A DNA stretch of 43,643 bases from an uncultured Legionella sp. Its GTDB lineage: Bacteria > Pseudomonadota > Gammaproteobacteria > Legionellales > Legionellaceae. Both the position numbers and the translations under genes were made by a program. Positions 36,566 through 43,643 of this stretch are shown piece after piece. Below the pieces are notes generated by a model. It was not told where the DNA came from. It worked only from the letters and a program-made list of their open reading frames with translations, and searched no databases. The stretch is taken from assembly GCA_945952115.1 (NCBI GenBank), contig CAMFHA010000011.1, positions 1 through 43,643 on the forward strand. The letters are read 5' to 3'. The stretch's first letter is position 1. Each line of letters opens with the position of its first letter.

Positions 36566-37159
36566 ATGACTATTGATTTTGATTCTAATTTTTTAATTAA
36601 TTTGCATAAAGAAAGCATCAAACGTTGGAAAAAAAATGGCATTGATTATAAATCCAACGGTATTTATCAATTAGCTGAAGAAAACCATGCTTTTAATTAT
36701 CAATTATGGCACGCTGAAGATCGTGCTCGCCGTGATGATAAAGGGCCAGAATTTGTTTATCTGGCAAAAAGAGAAATAGATGGTTTTAATCAACAGAGAA
36801 ATAATCGTATGGAAGCGATGGATGAATGGTTTTTTCATCATCTTCATCCTGCTGCAGCTCATTTATGCCCTGTTCATTCTGAAACTCCAGGAATGATTAT
36901 TGATAGATTATCTATTCTTTCTTTGAAATCTTTTCATATGGGATTGCAAGTTGAGCGCGAGGACGTGACTCTGGAGCATCAAACACACTGTGCTAAAAAA
37001 TTAGAAACAATTAATCAACAATTAGAACAACTAGCTCAATGTTTGGAATTATTATTAGACGAAGTAAAAGAAAAAAAGAGAACGTTTAGAGTCTATCATC
37101 AATTTAAAATGTATAACGATCCTAATTTAAACCCTGAATTGTATGCTGCTCAGAAGTAA
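36566..37159 (+). CDS. DUF4254 protein
   Basis: The protein has 197 aa and is cytoplasmic and helical. It shows the DUF4254 marks FNYQLWHAEDRARRDD (about 43-58), AKREIDGFNQQRNNRMEAMDEW and ETPGMIIDRLSILSLKSFHM. Family members are often found next to glycan or heptosyl-transfer genes, but none are here; the function is unknown. GAGGA precedes the ATG. The last 38 bp overlap the convergent membrane-protein gene. Confidence 0.8.
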   Translation: MTIDFDSNFLINLHKESIKRWKKNGIDYKSNGIYQLAEENHAFNYQLWHAEDRARRDDKGPEFVYLAKREIDGFNQQRNNRMEAMDEWFFHHLHPAAAHLCPVHSETPGMIIDRLSILSLKSFHMGLQVEREDVTLEHQTHCAKKLETINQQLEQLAQCLELLLDEVKEKKRTFRVYHQFKMYNDPNLNPELYAAQK

Positions 37160-39074
37160 GATCTGTTAAATCATTCGCACTACGAGGTCGATTAAAGTGT
37201 TTATTTTTTGAATTAAAAAAACCTAAAAATTGCAAGGAATTAGTTGTTTTTTCAGGAGAATCATTCCTTTCTTTAGAATGGATTGATTCTCCTGCAATCT
37301 TGGTTTTGTTAGGCGCCGAACACGTTGCAGTCGATTGTTGTGGTTCATCACTCAAATCATTTGTCTTCTCAGGAATATCAGCAGCGGTGGCCAAATCATC
37401 ATAATTGTCTAAAGAAACTCGACCCAATCCCTTTGCTAAAGCTCTTAATGACAAAGTAAATCCAAATAAGAGTGCGCTTAATCCTCCAAGGACATACATT
37501 ATCGGCGTGTCCTGGTAATGTCCATCACTACCGACTTCTTGTAAAGGATTGCCGACAAAATCGACAAATTTCTGGCCTTTGGTAAATCCGGAAAATAGAG
37601 AGCGAATAACTTCAAACCACTCTTGGAAAAAATAAGTTTTCTTCGTATTTTCTTTATTGATAGATAAGCCAGACTTTAATGCGTCATTTAATTCTTCTGA
37701 AGTTAATGAGCAATCAGTATCAAGCTCTTCCTCAAATTGCTTTTTCATCGTCAAAAGCAAATTATAGGGTTCTTCATTAGTTTTTTGCTCCTTTTGGTAA
37801 GGCTTATTAACTAATAAAGAGTTTGCAATGAATCCTGCTATTAAGACTAGACCGAAAGAAACCACTGCTGCAATTAATACCGGAGGAAAAGCAACTCCAG
37901 CAATAATTAAAATAGAGCTAATAAAAAATAAGATACTGGAAAGTGCTCCATAAGCATAAAGACCATCTTTTAAGCCAGTAAGAATGCTTGATAAATAAGT
38001 CTTGCGAATCTGCTGATGCAATAATTGGCGTTGTTCATCAAATTTACCAATTAAATTACCTAAATCTTTTTTAAGAAGACGTATTTTTAATAGATCATCG
38101 TTTGTTTTATCCAGTTTTTTTTCTAATGTTATTAATTTATCATAAAGATTTTGAATTTGTTTTGTATACGTGACTAAGAAATATATGGTTTGAGTAATTT
38201 TTAATTTTTGTTGATACTCATATTCCTCATAAATACGGGTGACAATACAAGCCAGGGTATAAAAAGCACAAATACTTGCTAAAGTAATGAGTAGGGAGGG
38301 TGCTAGAGCGGTTAAAATAAGGGCACCAGCATATAAGTAAAGACCATCAACCAAACCGCCAATGCCCGCGGCTAAAAAACCAAGATAACGCTCTTTGTCC
38401 GTTTGGTATTGAATAGGACCCCCATTATTCCTATAAAATTCTTCGAGGTTATCTGCGGATAAAAAAGACAGCTTACTTAGATTAAAAGCTAATTTGTTGT
38501 TATGAGCCATCATTGCTTTGCGTTTTTCTCTAAGTGAGCGAATTAAAAAACGATTAGCAGCGCCAAGAACACCTAAGGCCAAACCAATGGGAAGAATAAG
38601 TGCTGTTGCTGCTGGTGTCTCTATCATGCCCATTAGGCTCATGGCAACAACTGTACTCCGCCAGCCTTTAAATGCATTTTTCAAGCCCTTCATTACATCA
38701 CGAAAAAAAGGCCAGGCATCCGCAATGCGCTTGGTATAAGTCCCCGGTTTATCATCATCAAAATAGCTGCCAAAAAAGGAAAAACTTACAAGAAATAGTG
38801 ATTCGAGAGTAATCCCTATAATACCCGCAGGGCTGAGCATTAGATCATGCATTTCATCAGAGCTACCAGCAAAATAGACATCGAAGAAATATTTGAACAT
38901 GCTGTAGGAGGAGCTTAAGGCATCTAGAACAGAGTAGGCGTAGTAAATATGGCGGCTTTTATCAAGTTCTTCTGCAAGAACTGTTGGCTGGACGTCAATA
39001 TGCTTAGCAATTGCTAAAATGAAGACTAAGTCGTTTGGACTTAAAGCACTATCATCATTTTTAAGTTGAGACAT
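37122..39074 (-). CDS. Multi-pass membrane protein with internal repeats, Legionella-type orphan
   Basis: From ATG 39074 the product is 650 aa; no family was recognised. It has at least four blocks of paired hydrophobic helices. Two blocks share a motif, GLVDGLYLYAGALI (about 240-253) and GLKDGLYAYGALSS (about 375-388), each followed by a long two-helix hydrophobic stretch; two further blocks (GLKNAFKGWRSTVVAMSL near 130 and a last one near 535-560) have the same general shape. A soluble coiled-coil-like region lies between (about 300-365). The tail from about 565 is polar, Ser/Thr/Lys-rich and disordered-looking. A translocated Dot/Icm effector that inserts in host membranes would fit this shape, but no direct evidence is present. 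Weak ribosome site. Confidence 0.7.
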   Translation of the reverse strand: MSQLKNDDSALSPNDLVFILAIAKHIDVQPTVLAEELDKSRHIYYAYSVLDALSSSYSMFKYFFDVYFAGSSDEMHDLMLSPAGIIGITLESLFLVSFSFFGSYFDDDKPGTYTKRIADAWPFFRDVMKGLKNAFKGWRSTVVAMSLMGMIETPAATALILPIGLALGVLGAANRFLIRSLREKRKAMMAHNNKLAFNLSKLSFLSADNLEEFYRNNGGPIQYQTDKERYLGFLAAGIGGLVDGLYLYAGALILTALAPSLLITLASICAFYTLACIVTRIYEEYEYQQKLKITQTIYFLVTYTKQIQNLYDKLITLEKKLDKTNDDLLKIRLLKKDLGNLIGKFDEQRQLLHQQIRKTYLSSILTGLKDGLYAYGALSSILFFISSILIIAGVAFPPVLIAAVVSFGLVLIAGFIANSLLVNKPYQKEQKTNEEPYNLLLTMKKQFEEELDTDCSLTSEELNDALKSGLSINKENTKKTYFFQEWFEVIRSLFSGFTKGQKFVDFVGNPLQEVGSDGHYQDTPIMYVLGGLSALLFGFTLSLRALAKGLGRVSLDNYDDLATAADIPEKTNDLSDEPQQSTATCSAPNKTKIAGESIHSKERNDSPEKTTNSLQFLGFFNSKNKHFNRPRSANDLTDLTSEQHTIQGLN

Positions 39075-39304
39075 GAGCACATTAGACTGTCATCTAAGAT
39101 GCGGCCTATTGTATTTGTCTCTTGATAAAATGTCAATTAATTTTTCATCTTGAATCAAAAGGATACAAATATGTGCGCGAATCGATGATTATATCATAAA
39201 TAAATACAAAAATTAGAATTATTTGCTCTAAAAAACACAATAGACTGTGACTAAGGCTTTAAACCTGCTACGATATCGCTCAAAAATTATGAGATACACT
39301 TCGA

Positions 39305-39345
39305 TATATCCAAAATCTCGCTTCTTGAAACATTTTGGGTATATA
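39305..39345. promoter_or_regulatory. Imperfect inverted repeat upstream of the retropepsin-like gene
   Basis: TATATCCAAAAT (39305-39316) faces ATTTTGGGTATATA (39332-39345), complementary apart from a two-base insertion. It ends 23 bp before the start codon. A similar ATATACCCAAA string occurs at about 18200 on the plus strand, so this could be part of a dispersed repeat rather than an operator. Confidence 0.3.
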
Positions 39346-39368
39346 TATTCTTGATTAATGAGGATTTA

Positions 39369-39896
39369 ATGAGATTAATATGGGCTTTTTTTGTTTTTAC
39401 TTCGCTATGGAGTGGTTCACTTATGGCAGTCAATGAAGTATATACTTATGGTTTTGTAGAAAAAGCAACTTTAGTTGATAAAGAATTAACTTTATCAGCA
39501 AAATTAGATACAGGCGCAAAATCTGCTTCTTTAAATGCAACCAATATCACCGAATTTGATAAAGACGGCGTCCCTTATCTTCGGTTTGTTGTGCCTACTA
39601 AAGAAAAAGAATATGTCTTTGAAAGCCGCTATATTGGTAGAGTAAAAATCAAAGTGCGCGCCAATGAAGCGAATCCAGGCGTTGCCGCCTCACATCCTAT
39701 TAAGCGACCTGTAGTCTTACTTAATATCCAATTAGGCGATCAAATTAAAGCGATTCGTGTGAATTTAACTAACCGTAAACGCTTTATTTATCCTTTATTG
39801 CTTGGTAGGGATGCCATTATTGCCTTTAATGGGGCCGTAAATCCTGCATTAACTTTTACTTTAAAATCTAAGAGTCTTAAAGCGAATGAAAAGTAA
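39369..39896 (+). CDS. Retropepsin-like protein of the RimK-associated type
   Basis: From ATG 39369 (GAGGA just upstream) the product is 175 aa with a signal peptide (about 1-20, SLMA-V). The active-site motif LDTGA (46-50) of single-domain retropepsin-like aspartic proteases is followed by KSASLNA and, towards the end, LLGRDAI. Databases often name this group ATP-dependent zinc protease, but the DTG motif points to an aspartic-protease fold. It should act in the periplasm. It overlaps the next gene by 11 bp, and with the transglutaminase-like membrane protein and ATP-grasp ligase forms a set known to co-occur in proteobacteria. Confidence 0.86.
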   Translation: MRLIWAFFVFTSLWSGSLMAVNEVYTYGFVEKATLVDKELTLSAKLDTGAKSASLNATNITEFDKDGVPYLRFVVPTKEKEYVFESRYIGRVKIKVRANEANPGVAASHPIKRPVVLLNIQLGDQIKAIRVNLTNRKRFIYPLLLGRDAIIAFNGAVNPALTFTLKSKSLKANEK

Positions 39897-41406
39897 TACA
39901 CGCCATATTTATGGATTGATCCTTAGCCTATTATTATTAGGTACAGGAATATTTCTTTATCGCCACCTTGTGTTAGATGTGCCCTTAACGGATACAGAAA
40001 CAGTAAATAGCTGGATGGTAGAATCTAATTTACGCTTTGTTGCAGACGGCAAAGCACCTATTAAAGCAAGTTTTAATATCCCTTATTTGCCACCTCATTT
40101 TGCTATTTTAGATGAATATTTTGTTTCACGTAGTTATGGTGTTACTACGAATTTAAATGGTTATAATCGAGAAACCATTTGGTCTATAAGACGTGCTCAT
40201 GGAGCACAGTCTTTATATTATCGCGCTATTTTTCGTCAAACAGAAACTGACGAGTCTGCTTTGCCAAAACCTTCTGTTATTAAAATGCAAACCCTAGTAG
40301 AAAGTCAGCGCTCTGCAGTAGAAACCATTATTTCACAAGTGCGCTCAACTTCTGCAGATATTCAAACCTTTGCGCAAAGCACTATCAAAGAGCTTAATAA
40401 AAAAGACGGGAATGCTAAGTTACTTATTGGGAATGAGTTCAGCGATGAACATATAGTGGATGCGGCTATTTTAATTCTTAATCAATCCAAAATTTCGGCC
40501 TTGCCTATCAAAGGTATTTATTTGAATCAGCAAAGCAAAGCTGAGTTAAAACCTTTCTTAGCTGTATTTAATGGTAAAAAATGGATTTACATTAATCCAA
40601 AAACAGGAAGTGCAGGCTTACCTAAAGAGTTTCTCATTTGGCAATACGGCAATGAGCCTTTATTTGATGTTTCGGGTGGCAGTAAAGCCCAGTTTAGTTT
40701 AACCGTTTCACCTACGCCGATTAATGCCTTAAGTGTAGCAAAATCACGAGGTCTTGAAGCGGACTCTCAACTGTTACGCTTTTCCTTGCTTCAATTGCCT
40801 GTCAATGTGCAAACCACCTATAAAATCTTACTTACAGTGCCTATCGGAGCTTTTATTATTTTGCTTTTACGTAATTTTGTAGGCATTAAAACCTTTGGTA
40901 CCTTTATGCCTGTATTAATTGCATTAGCCTTTAGAGAAACCCATGTAATTTGGGGAATTAGTTTATTTGTGATTATTGTCTCCTTTGGTTTATTAGCGCG
41001 TTTTTATTTAGATCAACTCAAACTATTATTAGTTCCTCGCCTGGTCGCCATTCTTACCGTTGTGATTTTATTGATGATTTTTATTAGTGTAATCAGTCAA
41101 AGTTTAGGTTTAGATTCAGGCCTATCGGTTGCTTTATTCCCTATGGTTATTCTGACCATGACTATTGAGCGCATGTGTATTACCTGGGATGAACGAGGTG
41201 CTTCAGAAGCATTAAAATCAGGGGTAGGTAGTTTAGTGGCTGCTGTTATTTCTTATTGGGCTATGAGTATTGAAGAGCTTCAGTATTTAGTGTTTGCTTT
41301 TCCAGAATTATTACTTATTCTTTTAGCCATTATCCTTTGGTTTGGCCAATACCGCGGCTATCGACTTTTTGAATTAAAACGTTTTAAAGTTCTTGCGAGA
41401 GATTAA
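39886..41406 (+). CDS. Inactive transglutaminase-like protein fused to seven membrane helices
   Basis: The protein has 506 aa. One membrane segment at about 7-28 leads into a periplasmic domain of the inactive transglutaminase type (about 50-260), then a C-terminal block of seven hydrophobic helices (about 312-492) including LLRNFVGIKTFGTFMPVLIALAFRETH. This is the characteristic partner of the retropepsin-like and ATP-grasp proteins. It is thought to bind or position peptide substrates rather than cut them, based on the degenerate catalytic site in the family. The gene starts within the preceding one. Downstream of it a repeat element separates it from the ligase gene. Confidence 0.86.
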   Translation: MKSNTRHIYGLILSLLLLGTGIFLYRHLVLDVPLTDTETVNSWMVESNLRFVADGKAPIKASFNIPYLPPHFAILDEYFVSRSYGVTTNLNGYNRETIWSIRRAHGAQSLYYRAIFRQTETDESALPKPSVIKMQTLVESQRSAVETIISQVRSTSADIQTFAQSTIKELNKKDGNAKLLIGNEFSDEHIVDAAILILNQSKISALPIKGIYLNQQSKAELKPFLAVFNGKKWIYINPKTGSAGLPKEFLIWQYGNEPLFDVSGGSKAQFSLTVSPTPINALSVAKSRGLEADSQLLRFSLLQLPVNVQTTYKILLTVPIGAFIILLLRNFVGIKTFGTFMPVLIALAFRETHVIWGISLFVIIVSFGLLARFYLDQLKLLLVPRLVAILTVVILLMIFISVISQSLGLDSGLSVALFPMVILTMTIERMCITWDERGASEALKSGVGSLVAAVISYWAMSIEELQYLVFAFPELLLILLAIILWFGQYRGYRLFELKRFKVLARD

Positions 41407-41414
41407 GCATGATT

Positions 41415-41542
41415 ATGGCACTAAGTTAAGATTTTATCATTTCCGCGAAAGCGGGAATCCATTTCTTACCAGTATAGTGCCAATTTAAAGAGAGACTCCC
41501 GCTTTTGTGGGGGTAATGTATTAACACTTAACTTAGTGCTAT
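41415..41542. repeat. MITE-like element between operon genes, 128 bp
   Basis: Ends ATGGCACTAAGTTAAG (41415-41430) and CTTAACTTAGTGCTAT (41527-41542) are inverted repeats with one mismatch. Inside, TCCGCGAAAGCGGGA (from 41442) and TCCCGCTTTTGTGGG (from about 41497) form an imperfect inner pair. It fills nearly all of the 142-bp gap between the 7TM gene and the ATP-grasp gene. Related ends AATGGCACTAA occur at about 24758 and 36007. Confidence 0.6.
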
Positions 41543-41548
41543 TCAAGT

Positions 41549-42496
41549 ATGATTAAATTGTTTCGCCGCTTAAAAAATCATGGAGTATTAAGCATCAATC
41601 AACGGAATATGGATTTTGTTTTACGTTATAATCCACGAAAATTGTTTCCTCTGGTTGATGATAAATTAAAAACAAAAAAACTAGCATTAAGTGCAGGAAT
41701 AGCGGTCCCCCCTTTATACGAAATTATAGAAACAGAGCAACAAATAAAAACCTTAGAAGAACGTTTAGCTCCTTACGATGATTTTGTTATTAAACCTGCG
41801 CGAGGGTCAGGAGGCGATGGAATTCTTGTATTTAAAGATAAAGTCTATGGCCGTTATCGCCAAATTAATGGCAGATTAACTACACACCAAGAGCTAAGCT
41901 ATCATCTGTCTTGTTTATTATCAGGCGCTTATAGCTTAGGTGGCTCATCAGATTACGCGATTATTGAAAAAAGAGTAGTGGTAGATCCAGTTTTTGCTGA
42001 AGTCAGCTATGAAGGCATTCCTGACATCCGTATTATAACCTTATTAGGTTACCCTGCCATGGCGATGGTTCGCCTACCCACTCGCCAATCAGGCGGTAAA
42101 GCCAATTTACACCAAGGCGCTATTGGCGTAGGCGTCGACCTGTCCACTGGCAAAACCCTTGGTGGAGTTTTTCAAAATGATGCCATTGATTACCACCCCG
42201 ACACCTTAAACCCCATTGTTGGAATTGAAGTCCCTTACTGGAATAAAATCTTAGAAATAGCCTCCAGCTGCTATGATTTAACTGGTTTAGGTTATTTAGG
42301 GGTAGATATCGTACTAGACAAAGACCAAGGTCCTTTAATGCTCGAACTAAACGCCCGCCCAGGCCTAAACATTCAAATTGCCAATAGAGAAGGAGGCTTA
42401 AAGCGTTACCGGATGATTGAAGAACGCTTTAAGGAGTTTGGGACAGAATCTGTTGTAGATAAAGTGCGGTTTAGTCGAAGTCAATTTGGTCGGTAA
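41549..42496 (+). CDS. ATP-grasp ligase, alpha-L-glutamate ligase-like
   Basis: This 315-aa protein is an ATP-grasp enzyme of the RimK-related group: FVIKPARGSGGDGILVF (about 79-95) is the ATP-binding loop with Lys82, VEVSYEG- and PDIRIITLLGYP-type strands follow, and LELNARPGLNIQIANREG near the end holds the metal-binding Glu and Asn. Such enzymes join an amino acid to a carboxylate, as RimK does with glutamate; the acceptor here is unknown. It is the third member of the retropepsin/7TM/ligase set, but an inserted repeat lies 6 bp upstream, so its ribosome site and promoter may partly come from the repeat; no clear Shine-Dalgarno was seen. Confidence 0.88.
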   Translation: MIKLFRRLKNHGVLSINQRNMDFVLRYNPRKLFPLVDDKLKTKKLALSAGIAVPPLYEIIETEQQIKTLEERLAPYDDFVIKPARGSGGDGILVFKDKVYGRYRQINGRLTTHQELSYHLSCLLSGAYSLGGSSDYAIIEKRVVVDPVFAEVSYEGIPDIRIITLLGYPAMAMVRLPTRQSGGKANLHQGAIGVGVDLSTGKTLGGVFQNDAIDYHPDTLNPIVGIEVPYWNKILEIASSCYDLTGLGYLGVDIVLDKDQGPLMLELNARPGLNIQIANREGGLKRYRMIEERFKEFGTESVVDKVRFSRSQFGR

Positions 42497-42532
42497 GTAT
42501 TTATTTGCCAAATTTTTAAAATGTACTATTTA

Positions 42533-43030
42533 TTATTTCTTAAATTGATTGTTTGTATTTAAATCAAGATCTACTTCTTTTTCATCTTTAATTTGTATCC
42601 CTTCGTTTTTAACCTTTCCAAGGTTTGTTTTTAAGCTATTACCCATCTTACTAGCATCAAGAGTGGCCAAAGCGGGCAATCCTATGGCTTTGCAAGCATA
42701 ATTAAAATAATCTTTAATAGAATTCCATAAATTAGGTTCTGAAGCTATATATTTATACTCTTCTTGTAAAGCTTTTTGGCAGTCCATTTTTATATAAAGA
42801 TCAGGATAGGCCTTTTTATCTTTTGAATTTTTAGTTAAAGAATCTACTAGTTTTGTGACTAGATTATTTGTATGTTCGACAGTTATATCATCTAGCTCAT
42901 TAGCTTCTTTATATTGCCATAGGTTTTCTGCAAGCTCATAAATAGCTTTAGCTGCAGGACTCATATTTTTTTGACTCTTTTCTAACTCCTTAAGTTTTTG
43001 AATAATTTGTGCTTTTTCTTTTAATTCCAT
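42533..43030 (-). CDS. Small helical protein of unknown function
   Basis: This 165-aa protein is charged, Lys/Glu-rich and helical (KEKAQIIQKLKELEKSQK at the start, probably a coiled coil), with one less polar part (NLWNSIKDYFNYACKAIGLPALATL, about 102-126) and a polar tail. No signal or membrane segment. An excellent ribosome site (AAAGGAGA) precedes the ATG, so it is a real, well-translated gene. It resembles the small orphan proteins that occur in families in Legionella, some of which are secreted effectors, but no motif proves this. It ends 36 bp from the ATP-grasp gene, convergent. Confidence 0.7.
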   Translation of the reverse strand: MELKEKAQIIQKLKELEKSQKNMSPAAKAIYELAENLWQYKEANELDDITVEHTNNLVTKLVDSLTKNSKDKKAYPDLYIKMDCQKALQEEYKYIASEPNLWNSIKDYFNYACKAIGLPALATLDASKMGNSLKTNLGKVKNEGIQIKDEKEVDLDLNTNNQFKK

Positions 43031-43264
43031 TTTAATCTCCTTTAATCTCCGCTGTAAATTACTCTTTTAAGTTAAAGTTAGGTTAAAATATTTCTACATA
43101 AATTTTATTAGTTTGAAACAATGGGTCATATTTTAAATATATACCAAAAAAATATTTTTTCCATAAAAATGCGCACAGCGAGTTGCATCATAAAAAAATG
43201 TTGCCGAAAATAGGAAAAAATTGATTCGTTGCCTCGTAAATAATGTTACCGAACGCGCAAGCGC

Positions 43265-43388
43265 GTAGATACTATGTAGAAAAGAAAAAGCCGTTGCAGT
43301 CATCCTTTGTCTCTTTCTTTATTGTGGTTATTTAGAATTTTGACTAAGGATAGCCTGAACGGCTTTTTCTTTTCTACATAGTATCTAC
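43265..43388. repeat. Element with perfect 31-bp terminal inverted repeats
   Basis: The arms 43265-43295 (begins GTAGATACTATG) and 43358-43388 (ends CATAGTATCTAC) are exactly complementary over 31 bp. The 62-bp interior contains a further partly matching pair around ATCCTT and AAGGAT. No ORF. The T-rich right arm would also work as a strong hairpin in RNA. It lies in the 613-bp gene-free right end of the window; 43031-43264 shows nothing else. Confidence 0.7.
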
Positions 43389-43476
43389 TGGAAAATTTTA
43401 TATAAAAGAATTATAAATAGCTTGCTATAAATGGAATATAAGCCAACTTCCTTATGTGCTATCGTAGAGCGTGTAG

Positions 43477-43643
43477 GTTGGGTCATTTTGACCCAACACT
43501 TTTGGCAGAGTTGTTGTTTTAATGAATGTATATTTATCTATACCATCCACTATTTTCTTGCATTTAGGAAAATCAACGATTGACTCAGTGAGACAATTCA
43601 CTAAATGTTGGGTTGTTTTGACCCAACACTTTTGGCAGAGTTG
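43477..43643. repeat. Two copies of a 37-bp repeat, 130 bp apart
   Basis: The unit starts GTTGGGTCATTTTGACCCAAC (itself a palindrome) at 43477-43513 and recurs at 43607-43643 with two changes (GGTTG for GGTCA), ending ACTTTTGGCAGAGTTG in both. The second copy reaches the window edge, so more copies may follow. The flanks of the copies are unlike, so this is not a simple long tandem array within view. Confidence 0.65.

Noticed and set aside
43477..43643. CRISPR array
   Set aside because: Only two repeat copies, a 93-bp spacer that is too long, and no cas genes.

Overview
The window is AT-rich and looks like a chromosome segment of a Legionella-type gammaproteobacterium (order Legionellales, most likely a non-pneumophila Legionella). 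The pointers are an orphan secreted protein of the DotI/IcmL family, two small outer-membrane beta-barrels of the kind common in Legionella, and a mix of gammaproteobacterial housekeeping genes with many short palindromic repeats. No rRNA, tRNA, CRISPR array, integrase or complete insertion sequence was recognised.

Layout. (1) 1-13.0 kb is a secondary-metabolite island: a very large NRPS on the minus strand that runs off the left edge, a beta-barrel outer-membrane protein, a separate A-PCP-TE NRPS protein, and, divergent from it by 57 bp, an AurF-family diiron oxygenase. (2) 13.1-16.9 kb holds a HigA-like antitoxin remnant, a YggU/DUF167 protein and a NitT/TauT-type ABC transporter (ATPase plus fused permease). 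(3) 17.0-18.2 kb holds a probable small RNA with its own terminator, the IcmL-like protein and a DUF3592 protein. (4) 18.3-24.0 kb is a glycine-cleavage operon, gcvT-gcvH-gcvPA-(YciI-like)-gcvPB, followed by a DUF389 membrane protein. (5) 24.4-29.5 kb holds a small HTH protein, a DUF155/RMD1 protein, an NCS2 purine permease, a tandem GNAT acetyltransferase and a FabF-like ketosynthase. (6) 29.8-32.6 kb holds an SPFH protein, a second beta-barrel and an unknown 160-aa protein. (7) 32.7-36.0 kb is a three-gene efflux operon (TolC-like lipoprotein, FUSC membrane protein, HlyD-type adaptor). (8) 36.0-39.1 kb holds a YaiI/DUF188 protein, a DUF4254 protein and a repetitive multi-pass membrane protein. 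(9) 39.4-42.5 kb is the retropepsin-like / inactive transglutaminase-7TM / ATP-grasp ligase operon. (10) 42.5-43.6 kb holds a small helical orphan and a cluster of inverted and direct repeats.

The most striking content is the NRPS island. The large NRPS has a clean threonine-selecting module with an epimerase (D-Thr product) next to a visibly broken first module: a degenerate adenylation domain, no carrier domain, and only the C-terminal part of the following condensation domain, all in one open frame. The second NRPS protein starts exactly at a C-A linker, reads as a valine-type A-PCP-TE unit, and shares its upstream region with an AurF-type oxygenase whose seven iron ligands are all present. 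A valine-loading NRPS beside an AurF-family N-oxygenase recalls the pvf/mgo/ham signalling-molecule clusters, but with a thioesterase rather than reductive release, so the product could be different.

At least five palindromic MITE-like elements without coding capacity are scattered through intergenic spaces. One of them splits the ATP-grasp gene from the rest of its operon.
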